Positions 56,065 through 64,000 of a DNA stretch of 64,000 bases are shown here, in pieces. A program made the position numbers and the translations under genes. Each line of letters opens with the position of its first letter. Within the stretch, counting starts at the first letter, position 1. The DNA is from Leuconostocaceae bacterium ESL0723 (lineage in GTDB: Bacteria; Bacillota; Bacilli; Lactobacillales; Lactobacillaceae), in the NCBI GenBank assembly GCA_029392055.1, contig CP113928.1:122501-186500 (forward strand), in the 5' to 3' direction. The notes below the pieces were generated by a model that was given only the letters and a program-made list of their open reading frames with translations, did not search any database and was not told the DNA's origin.

Positions 56065-57255
56065 TTATCCCTCGTAGGCAGCGTTGATTTCAACGTACTT
56101 ATAAGTCAGGTCGCAGCCCCAGGCTAATCCCTGGGCACTGCCGATGTTCAAATCCACCGTAATTTCGATGTGGTCCTGGGCTAAAATGTGGTGCAGCGCA
56201 TCCTGGTCAACAGTCTGACTGAGACTGTCTTTAACCAGGGTCAGGCTGCCGATTTGGATGGCTAAGTGGTTGGGATCCAAGGCCGCCTGGGTTTGACCCA
56301 CGGCTTGGACAATCCGGCCCCAGTTGCCATCTTCACCAAAGAGCATGGCCTTAATTAGGTTAGAACCAACGATGGCCTTAGCGACCTGGTTGGCCTGGAC
56401 CTTATTTTGGGCGTTGATGACCTTGGCCTCAACTAGCTTGTTGGCCCCTTCGCCATCAGCGGCAACCATCTTGGCTAAAGTCGTTAGGACCTTGTTTAGG
56501 GCGTCCTTGAAGTCGTTGAGTTGCGGGTGGCTGGCGTTGATTTCGTCGTTGCCGGCCTGGCCGTTGGCTAAGACAACCACCATGTCATTGGTGGACATGC
56601 AGCCGTCAACGGTGACCTGGTTGTAAGAGGTCTGAATTAGGTTAGACAAGAGGTTTTGCAGGGCGGTGGGGTCAACCTTGGCATCGGTACTGATAAAGCC
56701 GAGGGTGGTGCCCATGTTGGGGTGAATCATGCCAGAACCCTTGGTAAAGCCGGTTACCGTGACCTCCTGGCCGTCGATGGTCAGGGTCACGCTGATTTTC
56801 TTAGCGTGGGTGTCGGTGGTCAGGATGGCCTCGGGCATGCTCTCATCGGTCGCTGACAGCTGGAGCTGGCCCAGACCGGTTTTGAAGACGTTCATGTCTA
56901 ATTGCTTACCAATTACGCCAGTCGAAGCGACGCCAACCAGGGCGGGGTCGATGCCGAGCTGGTCAGCGACCAGCTGGTTTTGTTTGGCGGTGTTGGCCAG
57001 CCCTTCCTTACCGGTGAAGGCGTTGGCATTACCGGCGTTAACCACGATGGCTTGGAGCTGGTGGTTACTTTGGATTAACTTTTTCGTGAACTGGGTTGGG
57101 GCGGCCTGGAACTGGTTTTTAGTATAGACACCAGCGGCTGCGGCCGGGGTTTTAGAAACCAACCAGGCGAGGTCGAGGGTTTCACCTGGCTTAAAGCCAG
57201 CGTGGGTGGCCCCGGACTCAAACCCCTGGGGTAGTTTAAAATTAATGGTTTCCAT
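56065..57255 (-). CDS. argJ: Glutamate N-acetyltransferase / ornithine acetyltransferase
   Basis: Recycles the acetyl group from acetylornithine to glutamate, so no separate argE is needed. The 396-residue precursor self-cleaves into two chains. The cleavage region is KGSGMIHPNMGTTLGFISTD, with Thr183 as the nucleophile; the residue before it is Gly instead of the usual Ala. The ATG at 57255 fits AGGAG seven bases upstream; the ATG at 57261 lies too close. It starts ten bases after argC. Confidence 0.94.
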   Translation of the reverse strand: METINFKLPQGFESGATHAGFKPGETLDLAWLVSKTPAAAAGVYTKNQFQAAPTQFTKKLIQSNHQLQAIVVNAGNANAFTGKEGLANTAKQNQLVADQLGIDPALVGVASTGVIGKQLDMNVFKTGLGQLQLSATDESMPEAILTTDTHAKKISVTLTIDGQEVTVTGFTKGSGMIHPNMGTTLGFISTDAKVDPTALQNLLSNLIQTSYNQVTVDGCMSTNDMVVVLANGQAGNDEINASHPQLNDFKDALNKVLTTLAKMVAADGEGANKLVEAKVINAQNKVQANQVAKAIVGSNLIKAMLFGEDGNWGRIVQAVGQTQAALDPNHLAIQIGSLTLVKDSLSQTVDQDALHHILAQDHIEITVDLNIGSAQGLAWGCDLTYKYVEINAAYEG

Positions 57256-57265
57256 GGGCATTCTC

Positions 57266-58294
57266 CTAGTAAAGGGTGGGCGCAAAGTGTAGGCCGTCGG
57301 TGATGTCAAAGTCAAAGAGTTGGTTGAAGTTCTGAACGGCTTGACCAGCAGCGCCCTTAAGCATGTTGTCGATGACCGAAACAATTAAAACGGTGTTGGT
57401 AACTGGGTTATAAGCCAGGCCAATCTTGCAGTCATTGGTGTTGACCACGCTTTTAACGTCGGGCAAGCCTTCATTAAAGACGGTGACGAAGGGGCTGTCA
57501 GCGTACGTGTCTTGGTAGTGTTCGATTAGGTCCTCCTCATCATAACCGGGCTTAACTTTGGCATAAATGGAAGCAAGGATGCCCTTGTCCATCGGTACCA
57601 GGGTGGTCATGAACTGCAGGTAAGGCACCTCGTTGTTCCAGCCCTGCAGGGTGTTAAGGATTTCGGGGATGTGCTTGTGCTCGTTGGCCTTGTATACCTG
57701 GAGGTTTTCGTTGGCCTGGACGAAGTGGCTGGATGGCGTCAGTGACTTACCAGCACCGGACAGGCCAGACTTGGCATCGACGATGATGCTGTCGGGCTCA
57801 ATCAGACCGTCTTGGACGGCGGGGGCGAGACCCAGCAGGGTCGCGGTCGCATAGCAACCGGGGTTAGCGACATAGGTCTTGCCCGGGTTGTGTTCGAGAT
57901 CGGCTAAGCCATAGTAGGCTTGCTCAAGCTCTTCAGCCTGGGCCGGCGTCTTGTGGTACCAGTTCTCGTAATCCTTGGGGTCGGGCAGGCGGAAGTCACC
58001 GGACAGGTCAATCACTGGGAAGTTGGCAGCCAGGTAGGGGGTGGCTAGCTCAGCCGTAACCCCGGCTGGGGTGGCAAAGAAGATTACCTGGTTGTGGTTC
58101 ATCACAGCTTGGGCGTTGTAGGGGTAGGCCTCTTGGTCAGTTGTGCCAAGTTTTGGGTTAAGTTGCGCCAAATCAATGGCTTCTTTCAGGTCGTGTTGGT
58201 AAACGTTAATTTGATCAACCTGGGGATGGTTCTTTAATAGGTTATAAAGTTGCATGCCGGCATAACCGGTAATGCCTGTCAGGGCTACATTCAT
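57266..58294 (-). CDS. argC: N-acetyl-gamma-glutamyl-phosphate reductase
   Basis: NADPH-dependent reduction of acetylglutamyl phosphate. The 342 residues have the Rossmann start MNVALTGITGYAGMQL and the catalytic cysteine C147 in YVANPGCYATAT. I placed the start at 58294; the extension to 58393 would lie in the T-box terminator. First gene after the arginine T-box. The upstream Shine-Dalgarno is weak (CGGAG). Confidence 0.95.
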   Translation of the reverse strand: MNVALTGITGYAGMQLYNLLKNHPQVDQINVYQHDLKEAIDLAQLNPKLGTTDQEAYPYNAQAVMNHNQVIFFATPAGVTAELATPYLAANFPVIDLSGDFRLPDPKDYENWYHKTPAQAEELEQAYYGLADLEHNPGKTYVANPGCYATATLLGLAPAVQDGLIEPDSIIVDAKSGLSGAGKSLTPSSHFVQANENLQVYKANEHKHIPEILNTLQGWNNEVPYLQFMTTLVPMDKGILASIYAKVKPGYDEEDLIEHYQDTYADSPFVTVFNEGLPDVKSVVNTNDCKIGLAYNPVTNTVLIVSVIDNMLKGAAGQAVQNFNQLFDFDITDGLHFAPTLY

Positions 58295-58324
58295 AGGAAA
58301 ACTCCGTAATATACAGTAATTGTG

Positions 58325-58610
58325 GTGAAAACAAAAAACGCCCACTTGGACGTTAAAATCCAAGAGGACGTTCTGCGCGTGGTGCCACCTCAATTTCTAG
58401 GCTGCTCACGCAGACCTAGCTCGTAAAGTTATTACTAACTTTAAGCGTTAACGGGCTTGACCGATTCCGCCTACTCGTTTCGGTGGATAACTCACGGGTA
58501 CGATCTAGTTGGTTTGTTTGGCCGGTTCTCACGAATTAACATCCAGCTTTTCTGTGAAAACAAATCCTACTAGAATTCCCGCTCATCGTTTTGATAAATG
58601 AATTGGGTAA
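58325..58610 (-). promoter_or_regulatory. T-box riboswitch (arginine) controlling argCJBD
   Basis: On the minus strand: AGTA, a stem I with GCTGGATG, then the specifier CGT at 58502-58500, followed after six bases by GAG. The antiterminator sequence GAGGTGGCACCACGCG lies at 58391-58376. The terminator is GAACGTCC/GGGCGTT with T6 at about 58372-58331. CGU reads tRNA-Arg, matching the operon. Confidence 0.92.
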
Positions 58611-58624
58611 AACTAATTGCTGCT

Positions 58625-58653
58625 AATATAGAACAATCCCTGAAAGGTGTCAA
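58625..58653 (-). promoter_or_regulatory. Promoter of the arg operon
   Basis: TTGACA (58653-58648), a 17-base spacer and TATATT (58630-58625) on the minus strand: near-consensus, placed to start transcription at the T-box. Confidence 0.8.
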
Positions 58654-58789
58654 TAGATTTATTAAAAAAAGTTAATCATTCATAGTTTAATTAATCACAA
58701 TAAAGTATAATTTTAACAACGAATTGCTCTGAAATAGTTGTGTACTTTTAGAGTCTAAAAGATTGTTAGTTAGAAAGCTGTGGTTGAAT

Positions 58790-60019
58790 ATGACGATAAA
58801 ATTTGAAGGTTTCGGATACAAACTATCGTACGAAGATGAAGGACAAGCCAAGATTTACGAGGAAAACGGTGAACAATTAAAAACCATCAATCCTGATACG
58901 GGCAAAGAGGCCCCCTATACAGAGAAAGAATTTAATGCAAAAGTTAGGCAGGCAACTCAGAGATTCATGAATCGTCCCATTGACCACATAATTGTTCTAG
59001 CTGGTGCTGGAGCTTCAGTGGTTGTGAATAATAAGGGTAAAATAGATCAAAATTTTGGTAAAACTGTTGAAATGATTGCTGCAGACATCAACAAAACATT
59101 AAGCAGTGACCCAAGACTTTATTCGTTAAAGGAACTTGGAAAAAGGAGTAAGTATCCGAAGCCCGTCTCACAAAACCGAAAGTTGGACAAAACGTTCAAC
59201 TTGGAGGATTTCTTATCCAATGTTATCAACTTCGAAAAGTATTTGAGTGGTTCGAATTCAGCAACTAAAGAAAAATATATTAAAACCAAAAATAAAATAC
59301 TGGAACTTATAAAAAAGAATACTGATTACAGGTATGATTCAAATCTTTTCGGGCACAGAAAACTAATTAATGTTCTTGCTGAACAAATGTCAGGAGCAAA
59401 TAAACTGGCCATCGTCACAACAAATTATGACACGCTATTTGAGGAGGCTGGGGAGACGGAATTTACGGTTTTTGATGGTTTTACTTTCAGTCACAAACCG
59501 AAATTCGATGATGACATGTTCGAATGGACATTTAGCAAGGAAATAACAGATATTCCTACACGGGAAATCGAATACAAACAAAAAATTTTTGACCTGTTGA
59601 AAATTCACGGATCAATATCATGGGAAAGTGATGGAAGTAACGTGTATCGAAAGAATCCAAAGTATATAAGCCGTCCAGTGATGATTTTTCCAAGTAGTAA
59701 CAAATTTATGGAGAGTTATCAGGAACCTTATTTCCAATTGTTTTCTCGTTTTCAAGACATGCTTCGCCAGCCTAATACATTACTTATCACGACGGGATTT
59801 AGTTTTTCCGATATGCATATTTCTAGAATGATTATTCAAGCAATAACACATAATCCAAGTTTCTACACTTTGGTAACCGATTTTAGTGTTGACCAGAATG
59901 GCGATGCATGGGAGGACCTCAGGGGATTAATGGAGTCTAAGGACGGCGTTGCTTTTTTGAGAACCACACTTAATACGGATTTGGCCGAGTATCTAGCAAG
60001 GGAAGAATATGATGATTGA
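58790..60019 (+). CDS. SIR2-domain protein of a SIR2-HerA defence pair
   Basis: 409 residues. The SIR2-like domain shows the NAD-binding IIVLAGAGASVV (GAGAS at residues 72-76), the catalytic-type TNYDTLFEE (N212, D214) and KIHGSISW (H273). In antiviral systems such domains destroy NAD+ on infection. The N-terminal 60 residues are unlike known folds. I chose ATG 58790; a TTG at 58763 is possible. It overlaps the HerA gene by 11 bases, so expression is coupled. AT-rich, unlike the neighbouring arg genes, and divergent from them. A TATAAT at 58706-58711 may be its promoter. Confidence 0.85.
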   Translation: MTIKFEGFGYKLSYEDEGQAKIYEENGEQLKTINPDTGKEAPYTEKEFNAKVRQATQRFMNRPIDHIIVLAGAGASVVVNNKGKIDQNFGKTVEMIAADINKTLSSDPRLYSLKELGKRSKYPKPVSQNRKLDKTFNLEDFLSNVINFEKYLSGSNSATKEKYIKTKNKILELIKKNTDYRYDSNLFGHRKLINVLAEQMSGANKLAIVTTNYDTLFEEAGETEFTVFDGFTFSHKPKFDDDMFEWTFSKEITDIPTREIEYKQKIFDLLKIHGSISWESDGSNVYRKNPKYISRPVMIFPSSNKFMESYQEPYFQLFSRFQDMLRQPNTLLITTGFSFSDMHISRMIIQAITHNPSFYTLVTDFSVDQNGDAWEDLRGLMESKDGVAFLRTTLNTDLAEYLAREEYDD

Positions 60020-61676
60020 TAAGTACTATCAGCCAATAACTAAAGATCACTATTATCTTGGCGTAGTTTCACAAGTTAATAATGAGTTTTCTAAAGTGCA
60101 AATCGAAAATTTAGCAATACTAGATTATCGTAATATAAGACTCGAGAGTTTTATTTTAAATTCCATAAATTACTATGTTGTAGTTGAAACTGAACAAGGA
60201 ATTTTTTTCGCGGAGGTCACCTCAGCAAAAGTTGGAAATAACAACAACGTTCATGAAAAATTGCAAAATAAAAATTCTGTTTCAGTTTTTCCAGAGGTTT
60301 ATATAAGGGTGCTTGGCCTCATGGAGGAAGGAAGCGGAAAATTCGTTTTGCACGGACTAAAAAATGTTGGAATTACAGACAAAGTGTATGTTGCTAATAA
60401 CCATTTAATTGAACTGTATATGAACTCTCTTGAGATTGATAGACATAATGATAGTCGCTTGGGTGCAATTGGTCGGGTGCTAGGACATGAGGATGTTTCG
60501 CTAAATTTTAATGCGAATACTTTACTGGATAGACACTTGTTAGTAGTCGGTTCGACTAATAGTGGTAAGTCTACGTCGGCACTGTTGCTTTTAGACAAAT
60601 TAAAAGCTCATGGGAAAAAGTTTTTGATAATTGATCCCACCGGAGAATACAAAAATTCATTTAGGGAAAGCGGAAGCTACAAAAAACTAACATTGGGTGA
60701 AGATGCTGCAATACCATACTCTTATATGCATTCTTACCAATGGGCGTCAATCTTCGATGCTAATACTAATACCCAGGGAGCTGAGCTTCAACAGGCAATA
60801 GAGGCACTACGCTTACAGAAAAAATTGCAGAAGTCAGGGGAAACGAAAGAGGAGGGACCATACGTAAAGCATGGTAAAAAAGTTAGTGATGTAGAGGATG
60901 AACTGCGAGAATTGAGTGATGATGATGTTGATTTTGATTTGAAAAATCTGCCACAGCAAATCAAGGAAAATTCTGTAAGATTAGGGAACAAAAACGATGG
61001 GAACCAGAAAGATAATTACATCCTTGATCTGTTTAAAATCAATTCTAATGAATATTTGAAGCAAAAAGTTGAGTATGTTTTGGCGAATACGAGCTTGCTA
61101 AACTTTTTTATTGATGACTCTCAATTTGGAAGCCCAATTGTGGAAAAGTACGATCTGATGGAGCAACTGGAACTTTTTCAGCATGGGAAGGGAAGCTTAT
61201 ATATTGATGCATCAACGATGGATTCCAGTGATGGTATCGGTAAGATAGTTGTTAATCTTATAGCTCAATCCCTAGTAGAAAATAGTAAAAAGAGTGATGA
61301 CGCGTGTGTTTTGTTTATTGACGAAGCCCATAGGTATTTAGTCCCGGAGAGTAATGATAGTGACGGGAATAGTGGCCTAATTTCGATTGCACGAGAGGGA
61401 AGAAAAAAAGGCATATTTTTGTTTCTCACAACACAAAGTCCACAAGATATACCAGGAATTATTTTTGGTCAAATCGGAACCTTAGTGATTCATCGACTTG
61501 TTCACCCCAATGATTTGAGGGTGATAAAGAATGTTTTAAATGAATTTGACAGTGCGAGCATTGCTAATCTGAGCCGTGGTGAGGCAATTTTAACTAGCAT
61601 TAATTTATTACAAAATGTTCACCTGAAATTTCTAACTAGTAACAGGCAGCATGATAACGGAACAAAATTGCTGTAG
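60009..61676 (+). CDS. HerA/FtsK-like ATPase of a SIR2-HerA defence pair
   Basis: 555 residues. The N-terminal HAS-barrel-like region (about 10-115) is followed by the ATPase. Walker A is GSTNSGKST (181-189), Walker B is VLFIDEAHRYLV near 435, and the sensor-like LFLTTQSPQDIP follows. A charged insertion (about 255-340) interrupts the core. HerA proteins form hexameric rings; in SIR2-HerA systems the ring assembles with SIR2 to degrade NAD+ and/or DNA. It overlaps the SIR2 gene by 11 bases. Confidence 0.87.
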   Translation: MMIDKYYQPITKDHYYLGVVSQVNNEFSKVQIENLAILDYRNIRLESFILNSINYYVVVETEQGIFFAEVTSAKVGNNNNVHEKLQNKNSVSVFPEVYIRVLGLMEEGSGKFVLHGLKNVGITDKVYVANNHLIELYMNSLEIDRHNDSRLGAIGRVLGHEDVSLNFNANTLLDRHLLVVGSTNSGKSTSALLLLDKLKAHGKKFLIIDPTGEYKNSFRESGSYKKLTLGEDAAIPYSYMHSYQWASIFDANTNTQGAELQQAIEALRLQKKLQKSGETKEEGPYVKHGKKVSDVEDELRELSDDDVDFDLKNLPQQIKENSVRLGNKNDGNQKDNYILDLFKINSNEYLKQKVEYVLANTSLLNFFIDDSQFGSPIVEKYDLMEQLELFQHGKGSLYIDASTMDSSDGIGKIVVNLIAQSLVENSKKSDDACVLFIDEAHRYLVPESNDSDGNSGLISIAREGRKKGIFLFLTTQSPQDIPGIIFGQIGTLVIHRLVHPNDLRVIKNVLNEFDSASIANLSRGEAILTSINLLQNVHLKFLTSNRQHDNGTKLL

Positions 61677-61797
61677 AAATGTAAAGGTTGTTTTTCATCA
61701 GTAGTTCAGTTACCCGTAATTAAGAATATTCCGAGTAAAGTTCGATATTAAAAAAGTTAATTTTTGGTATCGATTCGTAAGAATGGGCCGGCGCCGG

Positions 61798-61825
61798 TTA
61801 CCAATTGGTCTGGTTTTGATATAAT
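61798..61825 (+). promoter_or_regulatory. Promoter of the F420-reductase-like gene
   Basis: TTACCA (61798-61803), a 16-base spacer and TATAAT (61820-61825) with an extended TGA motif. Confidence 0.6.
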
Positions 61826-61866
61826 GGCGTTGACGCAGATAGCGATACAGAAAAGAGGCAGAAATC

Positions 61867-62436
61867 GTGCAGATTACTATTTTTGGAAAAGGTAACATGG
61901 CCAAGGCTATCGGCCAGAATTTGGAAGCCGGTAGTAACCAGGTTAGTTACTATGACTCGAAGGAAACTGCTTCAGAATTAGGTGATTTGGTGGTGATGGC
62001 GGTGCCTTACCCAGCCGAAGCCGCCCTGGTTAAGCAGTACGGCGACCAGTTGGCTGGTAAGGTGGTGGTTGAAATTGCCAACCCACTGGATTTCCAGACC
62101 TTTGATAGTTTGGTTGTGCCCGCTGACAGTTCAGCTGCTCAGATCTTGCAGGAGCAGTTGCCCCAGGCGAAGGTCGTGAAGGCCTTTAACACGAACTTTG
62201 CGGCTAGTTTGTTAACTGGTAAGGTCGGTGAGGAGACTACTACGGTCTTAGCAGCCAGTGATGATGCCCAAGCCAAGGCCACTTTGAAGGAAGCCCTGTC
62301 AGGTTCACCATTGGACTTCTTGGACGCCGGGGCCTTAAAGCGGGCCCGCGAACTGGAAGCAATGGGCTTCATGCAGATGACGTTAGCCATCAGCAAGCAA
62401 ATCGGCTGGACCGGTGGCTTTGGTGTGGTCAAGTAA
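61867..62436 (+). CDS. NADPH-dependent F420 reductase-like (NAD(P)-binding) protein
   Basis: 189 residues with a Rossmann fold starting QITIFGKGNMAKAIGQNL, then VVMAVPYPAEAALV and VVEIANPLDF. The C-terminal LDAGALKRARELEAMGFMQM is the substrate-side helix of the F420H2:NADP oxidoreductase family. Lactic acid bacteria lack F420, so the true partner is unknown; a general NADP(H) oxidoreductase is likely. GTG is the start, behind AGAGGCAG. Confidence 0.83.
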   Translation: MQITIFGKGNMAKAIGQNLEAGSNQVSYYDSKETASELGDLVVMAVPYPAEAALVKQYGDQLAGKVVVEIANPLDFQTFDSLVVPADSSAAQILQEQLPQAKVVKAFNTNFAASLLTGKVGEETTTVLAASDDAQAKATLKEALSGSPLDFLDAGALKRARELEAMGFMQMTLAISKQIGWTGGFGVVK

Positions 62437-62478
62437 GACAAATTTAGGTCGATTTAGGCCAGATGAAGGGGTCCCTCG

Positions 62479-62673
62479 ATGAAATTTTTGAAAAAATTAT
62501 TCTCCAGGAACAGCTTGAGTGGGATTGGCATCCTTGTGATTGCTTTGATTTTCTTTGCCTTTCCCCACCTGCCCATTTGGGCCTTTATTGTCCTAGATAT
62601 CCTGCTGATTGTGCTGGTTTTGCCACTGGTGATTAGTATGGTGCGGGCCTTGATGGATAATCGGGAGCCCTAA
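62479..62673 (+). CDS. Small membrane protein, two helices
   Basis: 64 residues with two hydrophobic segments (about 14-32, 36-56). No recognised family. The ribosome-binding site is GAAGGGG 9 bases ahead of the ATG. Confidence 0.55.
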   Translation: MKFLKKLFSRNSLSGIGILVIALIFFAFPHLPIWAFIVLDILLIVLVLPLVISMVRALMDNREP

Positions 62674-62731
62674 GCAAGTTAGTAATATTGAAGTAAAAAG
62701 AGATTGAGGTTGTACAGAAGGAGGGTCGGCT

Positions 62732-62959
62732 ATGTCATCAGAACATCAACGGCACGAGAATTGGTTTAATATGGGGCCGACTTACCTGGCCTTTGTGCTG
62801 GCCTTCCTCCTGTTGCGGAGCTTCGAGCCTGAATTTAATCCAATCTGGCAAAATGCCATCGATATTATTACGGACCTGGCGCCGTTTGGGTTAGCCTTTT
62901 TGCTGGTCTCGGTCCTCTTTCGGCGGAAGACAGCAGAACTAGTACACCGACAATCTTAA
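62732..62959 (+). CDS. Small membrane protein, two helices
   Basis: 75 residues: a polar N terminus (MSSEHQRHENWFN), then two hydrophobic segments (16-33, 44-64) and a basic tail (RRKTAELVHRQS). GGAGGG precedes the ATG. Family not recognised; ends at a terminator. Confidence 0.6.
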   Translation: MSSEHQRHENWFNMGPTYLAFVLAFLLLRSFEPEFNPIWQNAIDIITDLAPFGLAFLLVSVLFRRKTAELVHRQS

Positions 62960-62966
62960 TCTCTGT

Positions 62967-62989
62967 AAACCGGCTTCGGCCGGTTTTTT
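62967..62989 (+). terminator. Terminator after the small membrane protein genes
   Basis: AACCGGC, loop TTCG, GCCGGTTTTTT: a compact tetraloop stem with T-run. Confidence 0.93.
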
Positions 62990-63136
62990 GTTTGTAGTTT
63001 AACAATCTGGTAACAATGGCTTTACAAAGCGGTTAAAGCCGCTAAGCGGCCGGGTTTGCTATGTTAGGATAATAAAGATCAGTAATGGCACCAGGCTGGG
63101 ATAGCTGGACTGTGCTGACCGGTGAGGAGCCAAAAT

Positions 63137-63442
63137 ATGTACGCAGTCAAGATGATTGCCATCTACTTAACCAATTTAATCGCCCTGCTGAGCTGGTGGA
63201 TGCCGGACCATAAGAGTCTAGCCACCGTCATTTGGCAGGGACTGGGTGGTCACGGAGAAGTGTCAAACCTGTGGTTGGGCATTTTGGGCCTGGCGATTTT
63301 TATCCTGGCCTATGGCATCGATCTCTGGGATAAGCACCGCCGGACCGACAACCTGGCCTTTGAACGGGCCGCCAAGGTCTTGGCCAATCTGATTGTTTTG
63401 GGTTTTTTCCTAGGTCTGTTTTGGGGCGGGAACCCCGGTTAA
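63137..63442 (+). CDS. Small membrane protein, three helices
   Basis: 101 residues with three hydrophobic segments (about 4-22, 42-62, 80-97). The ATG at 63137 has AGGAG seven bases upstream; a GTG at 63122 overlaps that site. Its stop is ten bases before the next membrane gene, with which it forms a pair. Family not recognised. Confidence 0.6.
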   Translation: MYAVKMIAIYLTNLIALLSWWMPDHKSLATVIWQGLGGHGEVSNLWLGILGLAIFILAYGIDLWDKHRRTDNLAFERAAKVLANLIVLGFFLGLFWGGNPG

Positions 63443-63452
63443 GGAGGGCAAG

Positions 63453-63749
63453 GTGCGTAGAATTTTACCAATTACCAACGTGATTGCCGGCGTCAGCCTG
63501 CTGGCCACCTTCCGCTGGGTTAATGGTCAAAATATTTTGACCAACCTGCTACAGAACTTTGACCGGGAACTGTCAGTGAGTGATGGCCCGCTGTGGTTGC
63601 TGGCCGGGATTGCGGCGGTGATCTCGCTGGCGATTGCGAGTTATCAGTACCGGCAAAGCGGCGGCAGTGTTAGTTTGTTTGGGACGCTGCTAATGCCCTT
63701 TAGTTTTGACTTGGTGCTGGTAGTGGTTAGTCACTTGCTGTGGCGATGA
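63453..63749 (+). CDS. Small membrane protein, three helices
   Basis: 98 residues with hydrophobic segments at about 7-22, 47-64 and 75-95. GTG start with AAGGAGG five bases upstream. Ends 21 bases before a DUF805 gene, so the three are probably one transcript. Family not recognised. Confidence 0.6.
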   Translation: MRRILPITNVIAGVSLLATFRWVNGQNILTNLLQNFDRELSVSDGPLWLLAGIAAVISLAIASYQYRQSGGSVSLFGTLLMPFSFDLVLVVVSHLLWR

Positions 63750-63770
63750 GGAGAATGAGGAGAGAAGAAT

Positions 63771-64000
63771 ATGATTAGAGCTTATAAGGATTTTTGGAAG
63801 AATTATTTCAAGTTTTCGGGACGGAGTACGCGCTCGTCTTATTGGGGTGCTCTGGTAGGCAACGTTATCGTTTATTTAATTCTGGTAGGGTTGTCCAATA
63901 TAGCCGCTGGGGATAAGTATGTCGATATTGCTAAATGGCATTTTGCGGGAGTTAGCGGGATTGCTGTTGTGGCTTTTCTATTAGTTGTGGCTTATCAGGT
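63771..64000 (+). CDS. DUF805 family membrane protein (cut by window edge)
   Basis: The first 76 residues are visible. MIRAYKDFWKNYFKFSGRST and the following RSSYWG are the family's N-terminal signature, followed by two hydrophobic helices. DUF805 proteins are small inner-membrane proteins of unknown role. GGAGAGAAG precedes the ATG. Confidence 0.8.
   Translation, partial: MIRAYKDFWKNYFKFSGRSTRSSYWGALVGNVIVYLILVGLSNIAAGDKYVDIAKWHFAGVSGIAVVAFLLVVAYQ

Noticed and set aside
61710-61904. A 64-codon minus-strand open frame before the F420-reductase-like gene
   Set aside because: It covers the promoter and start of the next gene and shows no motif. The 190-base interval is better read as intergenic.
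1-64000. tRNA, rRNA genes, CRISPR arrays, insertion sequences, prophage genes
   Set aside because: I looked for cloverleaf-like segments, rRNA conserved blocks, regular repeats, transposase motifs and phage structural genes and saw none. A covariance or profile scan would be needed to exclude short or degenerate cases.

Overview
The window is a stretch of a low-to-mid GC Firmicutes chromosome. It is most likely from the Leuconostoc/Weissella branch of the heterofermentative lactic acid bacteria. The reasons are strong TTG use for leucine, T-box regulation of serine, methionine and arginine genes, an ECF transporter module beside truA, a short adenylate kinase, a prepilin peptidase (competence type) and no respiratory operon other than a type II NADH dehydrogenase. 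The genus is an inference from gene content and style, not from a database comparison.

Layout. 1-8.1 kb: the tail of an unknown gene, then T-box-serS, secA, prfB and clpC, each with its own terminator. 8.1-12.1 kb: a reverse-strand prepilin peptidase, then the str operon (rpsL, rpsG, then fusA behind a terminator). 12.1-16.6 kb: a membrane protein and the potABCD polyamine importer. 16.7-30.8 kb: the S10-spc-alpha superoperon from rpsJ to rplQ, with secY, adk, infA and rpoA. It has no rpsN between rplE and rpsH and carries a terminator-like hairpin there. 30.8-33.6 kb (minus): a trans-polyprenyl diphosphate synthase and a type II NADH dehydrogenase with an extra membrane domain. 33.8-37.8 kb: ecfA1-ecfA2-ecfT-truA and two small genes. 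37.8-40.7 kb: an M50-like membrane peptidase, rplM-rpsI, and two tandem paralogous membrane proteins.

41.2-47.6 kb is an accessory, AT-richer defence island. It holds an Abi_C-type HEPN protein with a membrane/coiled-coil partner, a Dam-type adenine methyltransferase with a PD-(D/E)xK endonuclease, an Mrr-type modification-dependent nuclease and an orphan protein with a HEPN-like R-x4-H motif. The island ends at the 3' relic of a CPBP (CAAX-type) protease gene.

47.75-53.8 kb is the most unusual metabolic locus. Two consecutive T-box leaders, both with a predicted AUG (Met) specifier, precede a six-gene operon: Xi-class glutathione transferase, MmgE/PrpD family protein, GNAT acetyltransferase, and permease, ATPase and binding protein of a polar amino-acid importer. 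Its make-up recalls the Bacillus subtilis yxe operon for S-(2-succino)cysteine disposal, but the yxeK monooxygenase and yxeP deacetylase are absent. It may be a methionine-regulated route for salvaging sulfur from a thiol adduct.

53.8-58.7 kb (minus) is argCJBD plus a small membrane protein, behind an arginine T-box with a CGU specifier. 58.8-61.7 kb is a SIR2-HerA antiviral gene pair. 61.8-64 kb holds an F420-reductase-like dehydrogenase and a run of small membrane proteins ending in a truncated DUF805 gene.
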